The notes: generated from the sequence alone by a model not told the origin. A stretch of DNA of 64,000 bases from Synechococcus sp. CBW1108 (GCF_015840335.1 NZ_CP060395.1:930001-994000), one strand, 5' to 3'. Positions 51,454-63,671 are shown, numbered from the stretch's first letter. Numbers and translations are program-made.

Positions 51454-52701
51454 GTGACCGCTGGCCGCCCCGCCGGCGAGGTGGCCCAGGCGCTGTGGCA
51501 ACGGCTGCTGGCCGAGCCCTGGCCCCTGCCCCTGCAGGCCCTGCCCGCCGGCACGGCGCTGGTGGGCGGTGCGGTGCGGGATGGCCTGCTGGGCTGCCTC
51601 GAGCCCCAACCCGACCTCGACTTTGTTGTCGACGGCGATGCCATCACCCTGACCCGCCAGCTCGCCAGGGACCATGGCGGCACTGTGGTGATCTTGGACG
51701 TCGACCACAACATCGCCCGGCTGGTGCTGGGGGGCTGGAATCTCGACCTGGCCCGCCGCGGGGGCCCCAGCCTGGAGGCCGACCTGCTGCGCCGCGACTA
51801 CAGCGTCAATGCCATCGCCCTGCCGCTGCCGGCCGGCGGGGGCGCTGCGAGCGCCCTGGTGGATCCCAGCGGCGGCCTGGGCCATCTGCAGCAACGCCAA
51901 CTGGTGGCCCTGAGCGAGGCCAACCTGCTCGCCGACCCCCTGCGGCTGCTGCGGGGCATCCGGCTCGCCTCCAGCCTGGGTTTTGCACTTGAAACCAGCA
52001 GCGCAGCCTGGATCCAATCCCATGGGGCCCAGCTCACGACCGTCGCCGGCGAGCGGGTGCTGGCGGAACTGGCAAAACTGGCGGCCGCCCAGCAGGGCGA
52101 ACGGGGCCTGGCCCAGGCGCTCGCCTGGAACCTGCTGCAGGGCTGGGGCGCCGATGCCAGCGCCAACCTGGCCGGGCTGAGCCTCGAGCGGGCCCGGCAG
52201 CGGGGCCTGCTCGAGGGCGAAATCGAGTGGGCCCTGCCCCTGGCCAGGATCTGCGCCCTGTTGCCCCCAGAAGCCCTGGCCGGCCTGCGCAGCAGCAACC
52301 GCCTGCAACAGCGCTGCCGGGCCCTGCGCCACTGGCAGCAGCAGGTGGCCCAGGTGGGCTGCTGGGCAAACCTGCCAGAGTCGAGCTGCCTGGCCCTGCA
52401 GCGGCAGCTGGAGGCCGATTTCCCTGCCCTGATACTGCTACTGGCCGAACCGACCCCCCAGCTGCTGGAGCGCTGGCGCAACCCCGCCGACCCCCTGTTC
52501 CATCCCCGCTCCCCCCTCGATGGCCGCAGCCTGCAACAGCAGCTGGCCATCCCCGCCGGCCCGGAGCTGGGCCAGCTGCTCGAGCACCTCAGCCTGGAGC
52601 GGTCCTTCGGCCGCCTGCCCCCGGGGCCGGAAGGGGAGGGCGCGGCCCTGGCTGCGGCGGAGAGCTGGTGGAGGCAACGCCAAGGCCGGCGGCGTGATTA
52701 A
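51454..52701 (+). CDS. CCA tRNA nucleotidyltransferase/poly(A) polymerase family
   Basis: 415 residues from GTG 51454 (an ATG at 51418 would overlap ycf34). Nucleotidyltransferase core: LVGGAVRDGLL, DLDFVVDGDA, RRDYSVNAIALPL, and the RNA-binding RLLRGIRLASSLGF. The C-terminal half is less conserved, with many Leu and Gln. It adds the CCA end to tRNA, which suits the tRNA-Asn gene here without encoded CCA. Confidence 0.9.
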   Translation: MTAGRPAGEVAQALWQRLLAEPWPLPLQALPAGTALVGGAVRDGLLGCLEPQPDLDFVVDGDAITLTRQLARDHGGTVVILDVDHNIARLVLGGWNLDLARRGGPSLEADLLRRDYSVNAIALPLPAGGGAASALVDPSGGLGHLQQRQLVALSEANLLADPLRLLRGIRLASSLGFALETSSAAWIQSHGAQLTTVAGERVLAELAKLAAAQQGERGLAQALAWNLLQGWGADASANLAGLSLERARQRGLLEGEIEWALPLARICALLPPEALAGLRSSNRLQQRCRALRHWQQQVAQVGCWANLPESSCLALQRQLEADFPALILLLAEPTPQLLERWRNPADPLFHPRSPLDGRSLQQQLAIPAGPELGQLLEHLSLERSFGRLPPGPEGEGAALAAAESWWRQRQGRRRD

Positions 52702-52768
52702 CTTCGTCTTGTCAAGGCGCAACGAGAGGCTTCTCCTCGCCTGCTGAAAATTTTCCAACCCCTTTCCC

Positions 52769-53194
52769 ATGAGCATTCGCCTCTACGTCGGCAACCTGCC
52801 GCAAACCTTTGATGCCAAGGAGCTGGAGGCTCTGTTTACCGCCGTGGGAGAGGGAGTGCGCTTCAAGGCCGTCAACGACCGTGAAACCGGGGCCTGCCGC
52901 GGCTTCGGCTTTGTAAACACCGATGATCAGAAACTGGCTGACTCGGTAATCGAACAGCTCAACGGCAAGGACTTCGGCGGTAACACTCTGCGCATCGAGA
53001 TCTCCGAGCGCAAGGAAGGCCGCAGCGCCGCCCCCGCCGAGCGCCGCAGCGGCAGTGCCCCCACCCCGGCCCGCAAGGCCGTGAACAAGGTGGTGCACGC
53101 CGACAACATCGACAGCGAAGCCCCCGATCCCCGCTGGGCCGGGGAGCTGGCCAAGCTCAAGGATCTCCTCGCCAACCAAAAGGCCGCTGTCTGA
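52769..53194 (+). CDS. RRM-type RNA-binding protein
   Basis: 141 residues. One RRM (residues 3-82): RNP2 LYVGNLP, RNP1 CRGFGFVNT, and GNTLRIEIS. The C-terminal part (85-141) is rich in Ala, Arg and Ser. Cyanobacterial Rbp proteins act in cold or mRNA localisation roles; the target is unknown. The frame of the following hydrolase seems to begin inside its last codons. Confidence 0.92.
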   Translation: MSIRLYVGNLPQTFDAKELEALFTAVGEGVRFKAVNDRETGACRGFGFVNTDDQKLADSVIEQLNGKDFGGNTLRIEISERKEGRSAAPAERRSGSAPTPARKAVNKVVHADNIDSEAPDPRWAGELAKLKDLLANQKAAV

Positions 53195-54122
53195 ACTCGC
53201 CTGGACCTGGCAGGGCCACCGCATCCATCTGGTCGAAGCGGGAGATCCCGCTTGCCCCACCAGGATTGTGTTGATCCATGGCTTTGGGGCCTCGGTGGGT
53301 CACTGGCGCCACAACCTGCCTGCCCTGGCTGATCGGGCCCGGGTGGTGGCGGTAGATCTGCTCGGTTTCGGCGCCAGTGACAAACCCGTATCCCGGCTAT
53401 CTGGTGAGCCCAAACAGGCCGGTGCGGTTCACTACTGCTTCGACCTCTGGGGCCAGCTGGTGGCCGACCTGGTGCGCGAGAGGCTGCTGGGGCCTAAGGA
53501 GCAAGGGCCGACCCAGGTCCATCTTGTCGGCAACTCGATCGGCGCCATGGTGGCCCTCACCGCCGCCCGGCAGCTGCTGGCCGCCGGCATCACCCCGGCC
53601 CAGGTGATCCTGATTGACTGCGCCCAGCGAACCCTCGACGACAAGCGGGCCGCCCAGCTGCCGGGCTGGGAGCGGGCCAGCCGCCCCCTGGTGAAACAAC
53701 TGGTGCGCCAGCGTTGGTTGGTTACCCCCCTGTTTCGGCTGCTGGCCCGGCCGGCCTTCATCCGCCGCGTGCTGGCCCGGGCCTACCCCAGCGGCGCCCA
53801 CGTCGACGACGAGCTGGTGGCCCTGCTGCATCGCCCGAGCACCGACCCCGGAGCCACGGAAAGCTTCCGGGGCTTCGTAAACCTGTTCAACGACTATCTC
53901 GCCCCCCAGCTGCTGGCAGAGCTAGATGGGGCAAGCCCTCCCCTGCCGGTGCGGCTGCTGTGGGGCGAAGCCGATCCCTGGGAAGATCCCGCCGAAGCCC
54001 GCCGCTGGGCCGCCAGCTTTGGCTGCATCCAGGAGTTGAGGATTCTGCCTGGGCTGGGCCACTGCCCCCACGATGAAGCACCCGAGCTGGTCAATGGGAT
54101 CCTGCTGGAGTGGATCCTGTAG
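53187..54122 (+). CDS. Alpha/beta hydrolase fold protein
   Basis: About 311 residues. Oxyanion region HGFGASVGHWRHN, nucleophile GNSIGAMVA, and C-terminal catalytic LLWGEADPWEDP and GLGHCPHDEAPE. The conserved strand RIVLIHGF requires translation upstream of GTG 53268; the frame is open back through LSELAWTWQGHRIHLVEAG, but I see no ATG, GTG or TTG there. A CTG at 53187, overlapping the stop of the RRM gene, is the likely start. Substrate unknown. Confidence 0.8.
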   Translation: MSELAWTWQGHRIHLVEAGDPACPTRIVLIHGFGASVGHWRHNLPALADRARVVAVDLLGFGASDKPVSRLSGEPKQAGAVHYCFDLWGQLVADLVRERLLGPKEQGPTQVHLVGNSIGAMVALTAARQLLAAGITPAQVILIDCAQRTLDDKRAAQLPGWERASRPLVKQLVRQRWLVTPLFRLLARPAFIRRVLARAYPSGAHVDDELVALLHRPSTDPGATESFRGFVNLFNDYLAPQLLAELDGASPPLPVRLLWGEADPWEDPAEARRWAASFGCIQELRILPGLGHCPHDEAPELVNGILLEWIL

Positions 54123-54142
54123 GACTGGACCTCTCTGGCGCC

Positions 54143-55054
54143 TCAGCGCACCTGAGCCACCAGGTAAGAGAAGGGCAGATCGATCAACTTGCCGGCCCGA
54201 GGCACGTAGGCCCGCTTGTTGAACACGTCATAGCCGTGGGATTCGATCACATCGAGAATGCCCCGATAGAGGCGCAATGAGGCCCAAACCGGCCAGCGGG
54301 CATCTGGGGCCAACCAGCGCACCCCCGCCTCCGAACGGGCGAACCACATGCGGGCCCGCTCCAGCTGGAAGCGCATCAATGCCCGCCAGTTGTCGTTGAC
54401 AACGCCGGCCAGCAACTGCTCTTCGCTATAGCCAAAGCGCGCCAGATCCTCCTGGGGCAGGTAGATGCGACCGCGACCGCGATCCTCTCCCACATCCCGC
54501 AGGATGTTGGTGAGCTGGTTGGCAATGCCCAGGGCCACCGCCGAGCGGGAAGTGTCGGGTCGATCGCTCCAGGGGGCAGTGGTGTAGGCAGGGTCAAGGC
54601 CCATTACCTCCTGGGTCATCAATCCCACGGTGCCCGCCACCCGATAGCAGTAGAGCTCGAGCTGCTCAAAATTTTCATAGCGGTGCTGGTTCAGGTCCAT
54701 CCGCTGGCCTTCGATCATGTCGAGATAGGCCTGCATGGGCTGGGGATAGCGCTCGATCGTGTCGCGCATCACCAGGTCGAGGCCGTCGTGCACTTCGCCG
54801 GCGAAGAGCTTGCGGGTGCGCTCCTCCCAGCGGTCCAGCCGCCCGGCCAACTCCGCCACAGGCCGGGCTTGGGCCTCGGCGCTGTCCATCAGCTCGTCGG
54901 TGCGGCGACACCACACGTAGATGGCCCAGATCGCCCGCCGCTTGGCTGCTGGCATCAGCAGGGTGCCCAGGTAGAAGGTTTTGGCCCATTCAGCCGTTTC
55001 TCGCCTGCATGCCTCGTAGGCCTGGTCGAGGTTGGGCAGGGCGGAAACCACCAT
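54143..55054 (-). CDS. crtB: Phytoene synthase CrtB
   Basis: About 303 residues from ATG 55054 (MVVSALPN). YVWCRRTDELMD and NQLTNILRDVGEDRGRGRIYLP are the two Asp-rich prenyl-binding motifs. It condenses two geranylgeranyl diphosphate molecules to 15-cis-phytoene. It starts 2 nt after the stop of crtP, so the two form an operon. Confidence 0.94.
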   Translation of the reverse strand: MVVSALPNLDQAYEACRRETAEWAKTFYLGTLLMPAAKRRAIWAIYVWCRRTDELMDSAEAQARPVAELAGRLDRWEERTRKLFAGEVHDGLDLVMRDTIERYPQPMQAYLDMIEGQRMDLNQHRYENFEQLELYCYRVAGTVGLMTQEVMGLDPAYTTAPWSDRPDTSRSAVALGIANQLTNILRDVGEDRGRGRIYLPQEDLARFGYSEEQLLAGVVNDNWRALMRFQLERARMWFARSEAGVRWLAPDARWPVWASLRLYRGILDVIESHGYDVFNKRAYVPRAGKLIDLPFSYLVAQVR

Positions 55055-55056
55055 GG

Positions 55057-56921
<1,865 letters not shown>

Positions 56922-56925
<4 letters not shown>

Positions 56926-57557
56926 GCCGCTCCCGCTACAACGCCGATCGCTACCGCAGAGACCCCTACGCCGACGATCCCTATGAAAGGGGGGGGAGCG
57001 ACAGGGGGCGGGGCAGGCCCGACCCAGGCCCCGCCCCTGGGGGGGGAGGGCCCGTTGGCGGCAACGCACCCTTCAAGTTCAACGTGGCCACCATGGCCAT
57101 CCTGGCCGGGGTGCTGGTGGTGGGCATCGGCATCGGCACAGGCCTCTCCAGCACCACCCAGGGTGACCAGGGCAACATCGCCAGCTCCCAGCAGCTCGAC
57201 ATGGCCGTGCCCGATCCGGAGTTCTGCCGCCAGTGGGGCGCCAGCGCCTTCGTGATGGACATTGAGCTCTACACGACCATGAACCCCAGCTCGAGTTTTG
57301 TGACCCAGCCGGCGCTCAAGCCCGGCTGCGTGATCCGCAGGGAGAACTGGAGCGTGCTGCAGAAAGAAGGAGCTGTCACCTCCGAGCAGATGCGCCAGTG
57401 CAAGCAGCGGATGAACACCTTCGCCTACATCGGCTCGGTGAAGGACAAACCGATCGTGCGCTGCGTCTACCAGACAGACATCAGCGAGAACAAGTTCCTC
57501 ACCAAGGGCGTGGCCGACAGCACCGTGGGCATCACCCCGGAATCCGACCAGTTCTGA
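56922..57557 (+). CDS. DUF3172 domain protein
   Basis: 211 residues from GTG 56922. The N-terminus (1-48) is rich in Arg, Asp, Gly and Pro, followed by one membrane helix ([21 protein letters not shown]) and a conserved C-terminal domain ([42 protein letters not shown]). This fits cyanobacterial DUF3172, function unknown. Co-transcribed with ndhM. Confidence 0.82.
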
Positions 57558-57567
57558 GCAACAGGCC

Positions 57568-58533
57568 TCAGGCAGGGCTTTCCTGCTGGAGGGGCCGACG
57601 CAGGGGGCTGTCGGGGCTGGCGAAAACCGGCAGCACCTCCTTGCGGAAGGCGTCGGCGGCCCGGGAGCAGTAGCGGGCCGGGTGGCTGATCAGCTTGAGC
57701 TGACGACGCACCAGCAGGTCGGCCACCTGGGGGCGGTGCAGACTGGCCGCCGAGAGCTCCCGCTCGATCGACACCACCGGCAGGAAGGCGGCACCCAGGC
57801 CGCTCTGCACGGCGTTCTTGATCGCCTCAAACGAGTTGAGCTCCATCTCGATCTTGAGACGGGCCACATCCAGGCCGGAGCGGGCTAGCAGCTGGTCCAC
57901 CATCTTGCGGGTGGTGGACTGGGCATCGAGGCAGACAAAGCCAAGCCGGTAGAGGTCGTCCTTGGTGAGTTCCGGCAGGCGGGCCAGGGGGTGCTTCACC
58001 GGCAGCACCAGGGCCAGCTCATCGCTGGCATAGGGCACCACCTGCAGCAGCTCACAGAGCTCACTGGGCAATTCGCCGCCAATGATCGCCAGATCCACCT
58101 GGCCGTTAGCCACGCTCCAGCCGGTGCGGCGGGTGCTATGCACCTGCAGCTGCACCGCCACCTCAGGGTATTTCTGGCGAAACAGGCCGATCATGCGCGG
58201 CATCAGGTAGGTGCCGGTGGTCTGGCTGGCGCCGACGATCAGGGAGCCGCCACGCAGGTTGTGGAGGTCTTCCAGGGCGCGGCAGGCCTCCTGACACTGG
58301 CTGAGGATCCGGTCGCAGTAGCTGAGCAGCAGGTGGCCGGCCTCGGTGAGCTGGGCCTTACGGCCGCCCCGGTCAAACAGGCTGACGCTGAGCTGCTTCT
58401 CGAGGTTCTGGATCTGCAGGCTCACCGCCGGCTGGGTGACATAGAGGCTGTCGGCAGCCTTCTTGAAACTGCCCTCCGAGGCGATGGCCCGCAGGATGCG
58501 GAGCTGGTCAAGGGTGAAGGGAAGATCTGCCAT
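57568..58533 (-). CDS. rbcR: LysR-type regulator of the RbcR/CcmR/NdhR group
   Basis: 321 residues: helix-turn-helix [35 protein letters not shown] (residues 11-45) and a ligand domain starting [15 protein letters not shown]. The sequence is that of the cyanobacterial LysR group that controls carbon-fixation and NDH genes. It sits between ndhM and ndhF, which suits this; the exact paralogue is not certain. Confidence 0.85.
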   Translation of the reverse strand: MADLPFTLDQLRILRAIASEGSFKKAADSLYVTQPAVSLQIQNLEKQLSVSLFDRGGRKAQLTEAGHLLLSYCDRILSQCQEACRALEDLHNLRGGSLIVGASQTTGTYLMPRMIGLFRQKYPEVAVQLQVHSTRRTGWSVANGQVDLAIIGGELPSELCELLQVVPYASDELALVLPVKHPLARLPELTKDDLYRLGFVCLDAQSTTRKMVDQLLARSGLDVARLKIEMELNSFEAIKNAVQSGLGAAFLPVVSIERELSAASLHRPQVADLLVRRQLKLISHPARYCSRAADAFRKEVLPVFASPDSPLRRPLQQESPA

Positions 58534-58637
58534 CGGGTTGCCTGGGTGGACCTGGGCCTGCCGGCTGGCGAGAAAAAAACTCTAAGAGGGAACTCTGGCG
58601 GCGAGAATCTGGAGCTTCACAACTCCCCATCCGGCCC

Positions 58638-59375
58638 GTGCCCCCCAGCTCTTTACAGCACAGCAGCTGGGTGATGCTGGCCCTGCTGCTCGCCTTTGCG
58701 GTGGTGCACAGCGGCGGGGCCTCCCTGCGGGCATGGGGCGTGGAGCGGATCGGCGAGCGGGCCTGGCGGCTGCTGTTCGCCGCCGTGAGCATCCCCTCAG
58801 CGGTGCTGGTGATCGGCTACTTCCTGGCCCACCGCTACGACGGCATCCGGCTCTGGAACCTGCAGGAGGCGCCCTGGATCGTGCCGCTGGTGTGGACCGG
58901 CACAGCCATCAGCTTCCTGTTTCTGTATCCGGCTACATACAACCTGCTGGAGATCCCAGCGGTGCTCAAGCCCCAGGTGCGCCTCTACGCCACCGGGATC
59001 ATCCGCATCAGCCGCCACCCCCAGGCCGTGGGCCAGATCCTCTGGTGCGCCACCCACCTGCTCTGGATCGGCAGCAGTTTCATGCTGGTCGCCTGCTTTG
59101 GCCTGATCGCCCACCACCTCTTTGCGGTTTGGAACGGCGACCGGCGCCTGGCCAACCGCTTCGGAGCCGCCTTTGAAGAGCTCAAGGCCAGCACCTCGGT
59201 GATCCCCTTCAAAGCAGTGCTGGATGGCCGCCAGCAGCTTGTGCTCGGCGAGTTCCTGCGGCCGGCCCAGCTGGGCATTGTCATTGCCGTGGCTCTGTTC
59301 TGGTGGGCGCACCGCTACATCGGCGTCGGGGCCACCGCCTTCAGCCGCTCCAGCCTGGGCCACTGGCTCTCCTGA
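58638..59375 (+). CDS. NnrU family membrane protein, candidate 15-cis-zeta-carotene isomerase (Z-ISO)
   Basis: 245 residues from GTG 58638, with about six hydrophobic helices. FAVVHSGGASLRAW, RLYATGIIRISRHPQAVGQILWCATHLLWIG and FGLIAHHLFAVWNGD are NnrU-family signatures with conserved His residues. Plant and cyanobacterial members are heme-dependent Z-ISO enzymes acting between CrtP and CrtQ. Nearness to crtB and crtP supports this, but the family also has other roles. Confidence 0.8.
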   Translation: MPPSSLQHSSWVMLALLLAFAVVHSGGASLRAWGVERIGERAWRLLFAAVSIPSAVLVIGYFLAHRYDGIRLWNLQEAPWIVPLVWTGTAISFLFLYPATYNLLEIPAVLKPQVRLYATGIIRISRHPQAVGQILWCATHLLWIGSSFMLVACFGLIAHHLFAVWNGDRRLANRFGAAFEELKASTSVIPFKAVLDGRQQLVLGEFLRPAQLGIVIAVALFWWAHRYIGVGATAFSRSSLGHWLS

Positions 59376-59448
59376 TGGGCGGGCCCGCACAGTTGGCGAA
59401 GATCCCTGACGCAGTCTGCCTACACTTGCCGCAGCCAGCCTGGGTCGC

Positions 59449-61452
59449 ATGCCGTCAGCCGCCGAACTCGCCTGGTTGATTCCGGTGCTGCCCCTGGCCG
59501 GGGCCTGCATCACCGGGCTGGGACTAATCAGTTTCAACCGCACCGTCAACCGTCTGCGCAAACCCGTGGCCTGGCTGCTGATCAGCTGCGTCGGGGCAGC
59601 GGCGGTGCTCAGTTACGCCGTACTCGCCCAGCAACTGGCCGGGGCAGGCCCCACCGAGGTGCTGTTCAACTGGGCCAGCGCCGGCAATTTCAACCTGCAG
59701 ATGGGCTTCCGCGTGGATGCCCTCGGCGCCGTGATGCTCGCCCTGGTGACCACCATCGCGGTGCTGGTGATGGTTTACTCCGATGGCTACATGGCCCACG
59801 ACAAGGGCTATGTGCGCTTCTTCACCTACCTGGCCCTGTTCAGCAGCTCGATGTTGGGCCTGGTGATCAGCCCCAACCTGCTGGAAATTTATGTGTTCTG
59901 GGAGCTGGTGGGCATGTGCTCCTACCTGCTTGTGGGCTTCTGGTATGACCGCGATGGCGCCGCCAACGCGGCCCAGAAAGCCTTTATAGTCAACCGGGTA
60001 GGCGACTTTGGCCTGCTGCTGGGCATCCTGGGGCTGTTCTGGGCTACAGGCAGCTTCGGCTTCGAGGAAATCGGCAGCCGACTGCAGGCAGCCGTGGCTG
60101 GGGGCAGTCTCCCCAATGCGGCAGCAATCCTGCTCTGCCTGCTGGTGTTCATGGGTCCCATGGCCAAATCGGCCCAGTTCCCCTTGCACGTCTGGCTGCC
60201 CGATGCCATGGAGGGCCCGACGCCAATCTCGGCCCTGATCCATGCCGCCACCATGGTGGCGGCCGGTGTGTTTCTGGTGGCCCGCCTGCAGCCGGTGTAT
60301 GAGCCTTTCCCGGCGGTGCAGGCCACGATCGCCGTGGTGGGAACAATCACCCTGGTGCTTGGAGCCTCGATTGCCCTTACCCAGATGGACCTCAAAAAAG
60401 GTCTGGCCTACAGCACCGTTTCCCAGCTCGGTTACATGATGCTGGCCATGGGCTGCGGGGCTCCGGTGGCCGGCATGTTCCATCTGGTGACCCACGCCTT
60501 CTTCAAGGCCATGCTCTTCCTGGGCTCGGGTTCGGTGATCCACGCCATGGAGGAGGTGGTGGGCCACGAACCCGTGCTGGCCCAGGACATGCGACTGATG
60601 GGCGGCCTGCGCAAATACATGCCAATCACCAGCACCACCTTCCTAATCGGCTGCGTGGCAATCGCTGGCATTCCCCCCCTGGCTGGCTTCTGGAGCAAGG
60701 ACGAAATCCTGGGAGTGGCGTTTGGTTCCTTCCCCCTGCTCTGGGTGGCCGGTTTCATCACCGCCGGCATGACTGCCTTCTACATGTTCCGGCTCTACTT
60801 CCTTACCTTTGAAGGGGAGTTCCGCGGTGGCGACAAAGTCCTGCAGGTCCAGCTGCTGGCTGCCGCTGGCAAGCCCCCAGGCGATGGGGACGGCCACGGC
60901 CACGCCAGCCATCCCCATGAGTCCGGCTGGCAGATGGCTATGCCGCTCGCCGTACTGGCGGTGCCTTCGGTGCTGGTGGGCCTGCTGGGTACCCCCTGGA
61001 ACAGCCGCTTCGGCAACCTGCTCGACCCCCAGGAAGCCGCCGAGGTGGCGGAGCACTTCAGCTGGAGCGAGTTTCTCCCCCTGGCCGGGGCCTCGGTGGC
61101 CATCTCGGTGACCGGCATCAGCGTGGCGGTGCTGGCCTACGCCCTCCACAAGCTCGATCTGGCCACCGCCGTGGCGGCCCGCTTCCCGGCGCTCAATGCC
61201 TTCCTGGCAAACAAGTGGTATCTCGATGCCATCAACGACAAGTTATTTGTGCAGGGCAGCCGCAAGCTGGCCAAATCGGTGCTCGAGGTGGATTCCAAGG
61301 TGGTCGATGGGGTGGTGAACCTCACGGGCCTGGTGACCCTCGGCAGCGGCGAGGGTCTCAAGTACTTCGAAACGGGTCGGGCCCAGTTCTATGCCCTGAT
61401 CGTGTTTGGCGGAGTCATCGCCCTGGTGGTGCTGTTCGGCTCGCTTGGCTGA
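59449..61452 (+). CDS. ndhF: NAD(P)H-quinone oxidoreductase chain 5, NdhF
   Basis: 667 residues, many membrane helices: WVLIPVLPLAG-like start, DALGAVMLALVTTIAVLVMVYSDGYM, FWELVGMCSYLLVGFWYDR, HVWLPDAMEGPTPISALIHAATMVAAGVFL, KKGLAYSTVSQLGYM. A proton-pumping subunit of NDH-1 for respiration and cyclic flow. A CTACACT box lies 23 nt before the start. Pairs with ndhD downstream (140 nt). Confidence 0.96.
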   Translation: MPSAAELAWLIPVLPLAGACITGLGLISFNRTVNRLRKPVAWLLISCVGAAAVLSYAVLAQQLAGAGPTEVLFNWASAGNFNLQMGFRVDALGAVMLALVTTIAVLVMVYSDGYMAHDKGYVRFFTYLALFSSSMLGLVISPNLLEIYVFWELVGMCSYLLVGFWYDRDGAANAAQKAFIVNRVGDFGLLLGILGLFWATGSFGFEEIGSRLQAAVAGGSLPNAAAILLCLLVFMGPMAKSAQFPLHVWLPDAMEGPTPISALIHAATMVAAGVFLVARLQPVYEPFPAVQATIAVVGTITLVLGASIALTQMDLKKGLAYSTVSQLGYMMLAMGCGAPVAGMFHLVTHAFFKAMLFLGSGSVIHAMEEVVGHEPVLAQDMRLMGGLRKYMPITSTTFLIGCVAIAGIPPLAGFWSKDEILGVAFGSFPLLWVAGFITAGMTAFYMFRLYFLTFEGEFRGGDKVLQVQLLAAAGKPPGDGDGHGHASHPHESGWQMAMPLAVLAVPSVLVGLLGTPWNSRFGNLLDPQEAAEVAEHFSWSEFLPLAGASVAISVTGISVAVLAYALHKLDLATAVAARFPALNAFLANKWYLDAINDKLFVQGSRKLAKSVLEVDSKVVDGVVNLTGLVTLGSGEGLKYFETGRAQFYALIVFGGVIALVVLFGSLG

Positions 61453-61592
61453 TCGGTTCGGCCATCACGCAGACCTACGCACCAACCCAGCACCAGCGGG
61501 GCAGCAGGCACAACTCTGTGTGACATCCCCCATCAGCGCAGTGCAGGGCCCGACTCAATTTCTACACTCCGCCTAATGGTGAGGCTTGTTTC

Positions 61593-63173
61593 GTGCCATT
61601 CCCTTGGTTGAGTGCGGCGATCCTTTTCCCGATCGCCGCCGCACTGGTGATTCCTTTCATTCCCGATGCCGGCGACGGCAAGCGGGTGCGCTGGTATGCC
61701 CTGGGTGTGACCCTCACCACCTTCCTGCTGACGGTAGGGGGCTACCTCAATGGCTATGACCCGGCTGTTGAGGGCCTGCAGCTGGTTGAACGGGTTTCCT
61801 GGCTGCCCAAGCTGGGACTGGCCTGGTCCGTGGGGGCCGACGGCCTCTCGATGCCCCTGATCCTGCTAACCAGCTTCATCACCTCCCTGGCGGCCCTGGC
61901 GGCCTGGCCGGTGACCTTCAAGCCCAAGCTCTTCTATTTCCTGCTGCTGGCCATGGATGGCGGCCAGATCGCGGTATTCGCCGTGCAGGACATGCTGCTC
62001 TTCTTTCTGGCCTGGGAGCTGGAGTTGCTGCCGGTGTATCTACTGCTGGCGATCTGGGGCGGCAAAAAGCGCCAGTACGCCGCCACCAAGTTCATCCTCT
62101 ACACGGCAGGCAGCTCCCTGTTCATTTTGGTAGTGGGCCTGGCCATGGCCTTCTACGGCGGTGGCGCCCCCACCTTTGAGTACGCGGACCTGATGGCCAA
62201 GGACTTCTCCACGAAGTTCCAGCTCTTCGCCTATGCAGGCCTACTTATCGCCTTTGGGGTGAAGCTGCCGATCGTTCCCCTGCACACCTGGCTACCAGAT
62301 GCCCACGGCGAGGCCACGGCTCCGGTGCACATGCTGCTGGCCGGCATCCTGCTCAAGATGGGCGGCTACGCCCTGCTGCGCTTCAACGTGCAGCTGCTAC
62401 CCGAAGGCCATGCCCAATTTGCACCTCTGCTGGTGGTGCTGGGGGTCGTCAACATCATCTATGCGGCGCTCACCTCCTTTGCCCAGCGCAATCTCAAGCG
62501 CAAGATCGCCTACAGCTCGATCAGCCACATGGGCTTTGTGCTGATCGGCATTGGCAGTTTCAGTGCCCTCGGCACCAGTGGCGCCATGTTGCAGATGATC
62601 AGCCACGGCCTGATCGGCGCCAGCCTGTTCTTCCTGGTGGGCGCCACCTATGACCGCACCCACACCCTCCAGCTCGATGAGATGGGCGGCGTGGGCCAGT
62701 CCATGCGGAAAATGTTTGCGCTCTGGACCATCTGCTGCCTGGCTTCCCTGGCGCTACCGGGCATGAGCGGCTTCGTGTCCGAGCTGATGGTGTTCACGGG
62801 CTTCGTGACCAGCGAGGCCTATTCACTCAGCTTCCGCATCGTGATGGCGGCTCTGGCGGCGGTGGGCGTGATCCTGACCCCCATCTACCTGCTTTCGATG
62901 CTGCGGGAGATCTTCTTCGGCAAGGAAAACGTCGAGCTGGCCTCCCACACCCACCTGGTGGATGCGGAGCCGCGGGAGATCTACGTTGTGAGCTGCCTGC
63001 TGGTGCCGATTGTGGGCATCGGCCTCTACCCACGGATCATGACCGACACCTACCGCTCCTCCATCGAGGCCCTGGTGCAGCGGGAGACCACGGCCCTGGC
63101 CCGGGTGATCCAACCGCAGCCCGGCAGCCTGATCCGCCAGCCCCTGCTCACCGCTCCCGTCCTGCCCGTCTGA
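61593..63173 (+). CDS. ndhD: NAD(P)H-quinone oxidoreductase chain 4, NdhD
   Basis: 526 residues from GTG 61593: [86 protein letters not shown]. Antiporter-like subunit of NDH-1, probably the NdhD1 type that pairs with NdhF1. CTACACT occurs 25 nt before the start, as at ndhF. Confidence 0.95.
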   Translation: MPFPWLSAAILFPIAAALVIPFIPDAGDGKRVRWYALGVTLTTFLLTVGGYLNGYDPAVEGLQLVERVSWLPKLGLAWSVGADGLSMPLILLTSFITSLAALAAWPVTFKPKLFYFLLLAMDGGQIAVFAVQDMLLFFLAWELELLPVYLLLAIWGGKKRQYAATKFILYTAGSSLFILVVGLAMAFYGGGAPTFEYADLMAKDFSTKFQLFAYAGLLIAFGVKLPIVPLHTWLPDAHGEATAPVHMLLAGILLKMGGYALLRFNVQLLPEGHAQFAPLLVVLGVVNIIYAALTSFAQRNLKRKIAYSSISHMGFVLIGIGSFSALGTSGAMLQMISHGLIGASLFFLVGATYDRTHTLQLDEMGGVGQSMRKMFALWTICCLASLALPGMSGFVSELMVFTGFVTSEAYSLSFRIVMAALAAVGVILTPIYLLSMLREIFFGKENVELASHTHLVDAEPREIYVVSCLLVPIVGIGLYPRIMTDTYRSSIEALVQRETTALARVIQPQPGSLIRQPLLTAPVLPV

Positions 63174-63243
63174 ACAACCTGGTGGGACTACACAATTAGG
63201 CTCACCAGCACGTCGTCCCCGACCCCAGCCCGCCCAACCCACC

Positions 63244-63633
63244 ATGAAACAGCTGAACTTTCTGCTGATCTTCAGTTTCGGCCTGGCCATGGTGATGTTC
63301 ACGCTGGAGAACACGGCCCCGACCACCGTGCACTTTCTGCCCGGGTTGAGCGGCACCCTGCCCCTGGCGGCCCTGTTGCTGCTGGTCGGTGGCATCGGAG
63401 CCACAGCAGCTTGGGTTTTCGCTGTGTGGACAGGCGTTGTTCGCAAGGTTGAGGCGGTGCGGAGCCAGGGCGAAGCCGCCGCCCAGCAGGTGCGGATTGC
63501 GGAACTGGAGAACGACCTCCAGCGATATCGGGCCACGGTGGATGCCCAGCTGGGCCTGCTGCCCGCCGCGGGCCAGAGCTCGGCCGCTGCCAACTCAGAA
63601 TCAACGCTGGTGTCCAGCGAGCAACACCGGTAG
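63244..63633 (+). CDS. LapA-like (DUF1049) small membrane protein
   Basis: 129 residues with two membrane helices (FLLIFSFGLAMVMFTLEN, LPLAALLLLVGGIGATAAWVF) then a coiled coil (RIAELENDLQRYRATVDAQL). The pattern fits LapA/DUF1049. Function in cyanobacteria unknown. It is 70 nt downstream of ndhD. Confidence 0.78.
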   Translation: MKQLNFLLIFSFGLAMVMFTLENTAPTTVHFLPGLSGTLPLAALLLLVGGIGATAAWVFAVWTGVVRKVEAVRSQGEAAAQQVRIAELENDLQRYRATVDAQLGLLPAAGQSSAAANSESTLVSSEQHR

Positions 63634-63671
63634 CTTGTCGATGGAACCAAATCAGGAGCAGGTATTCACCT

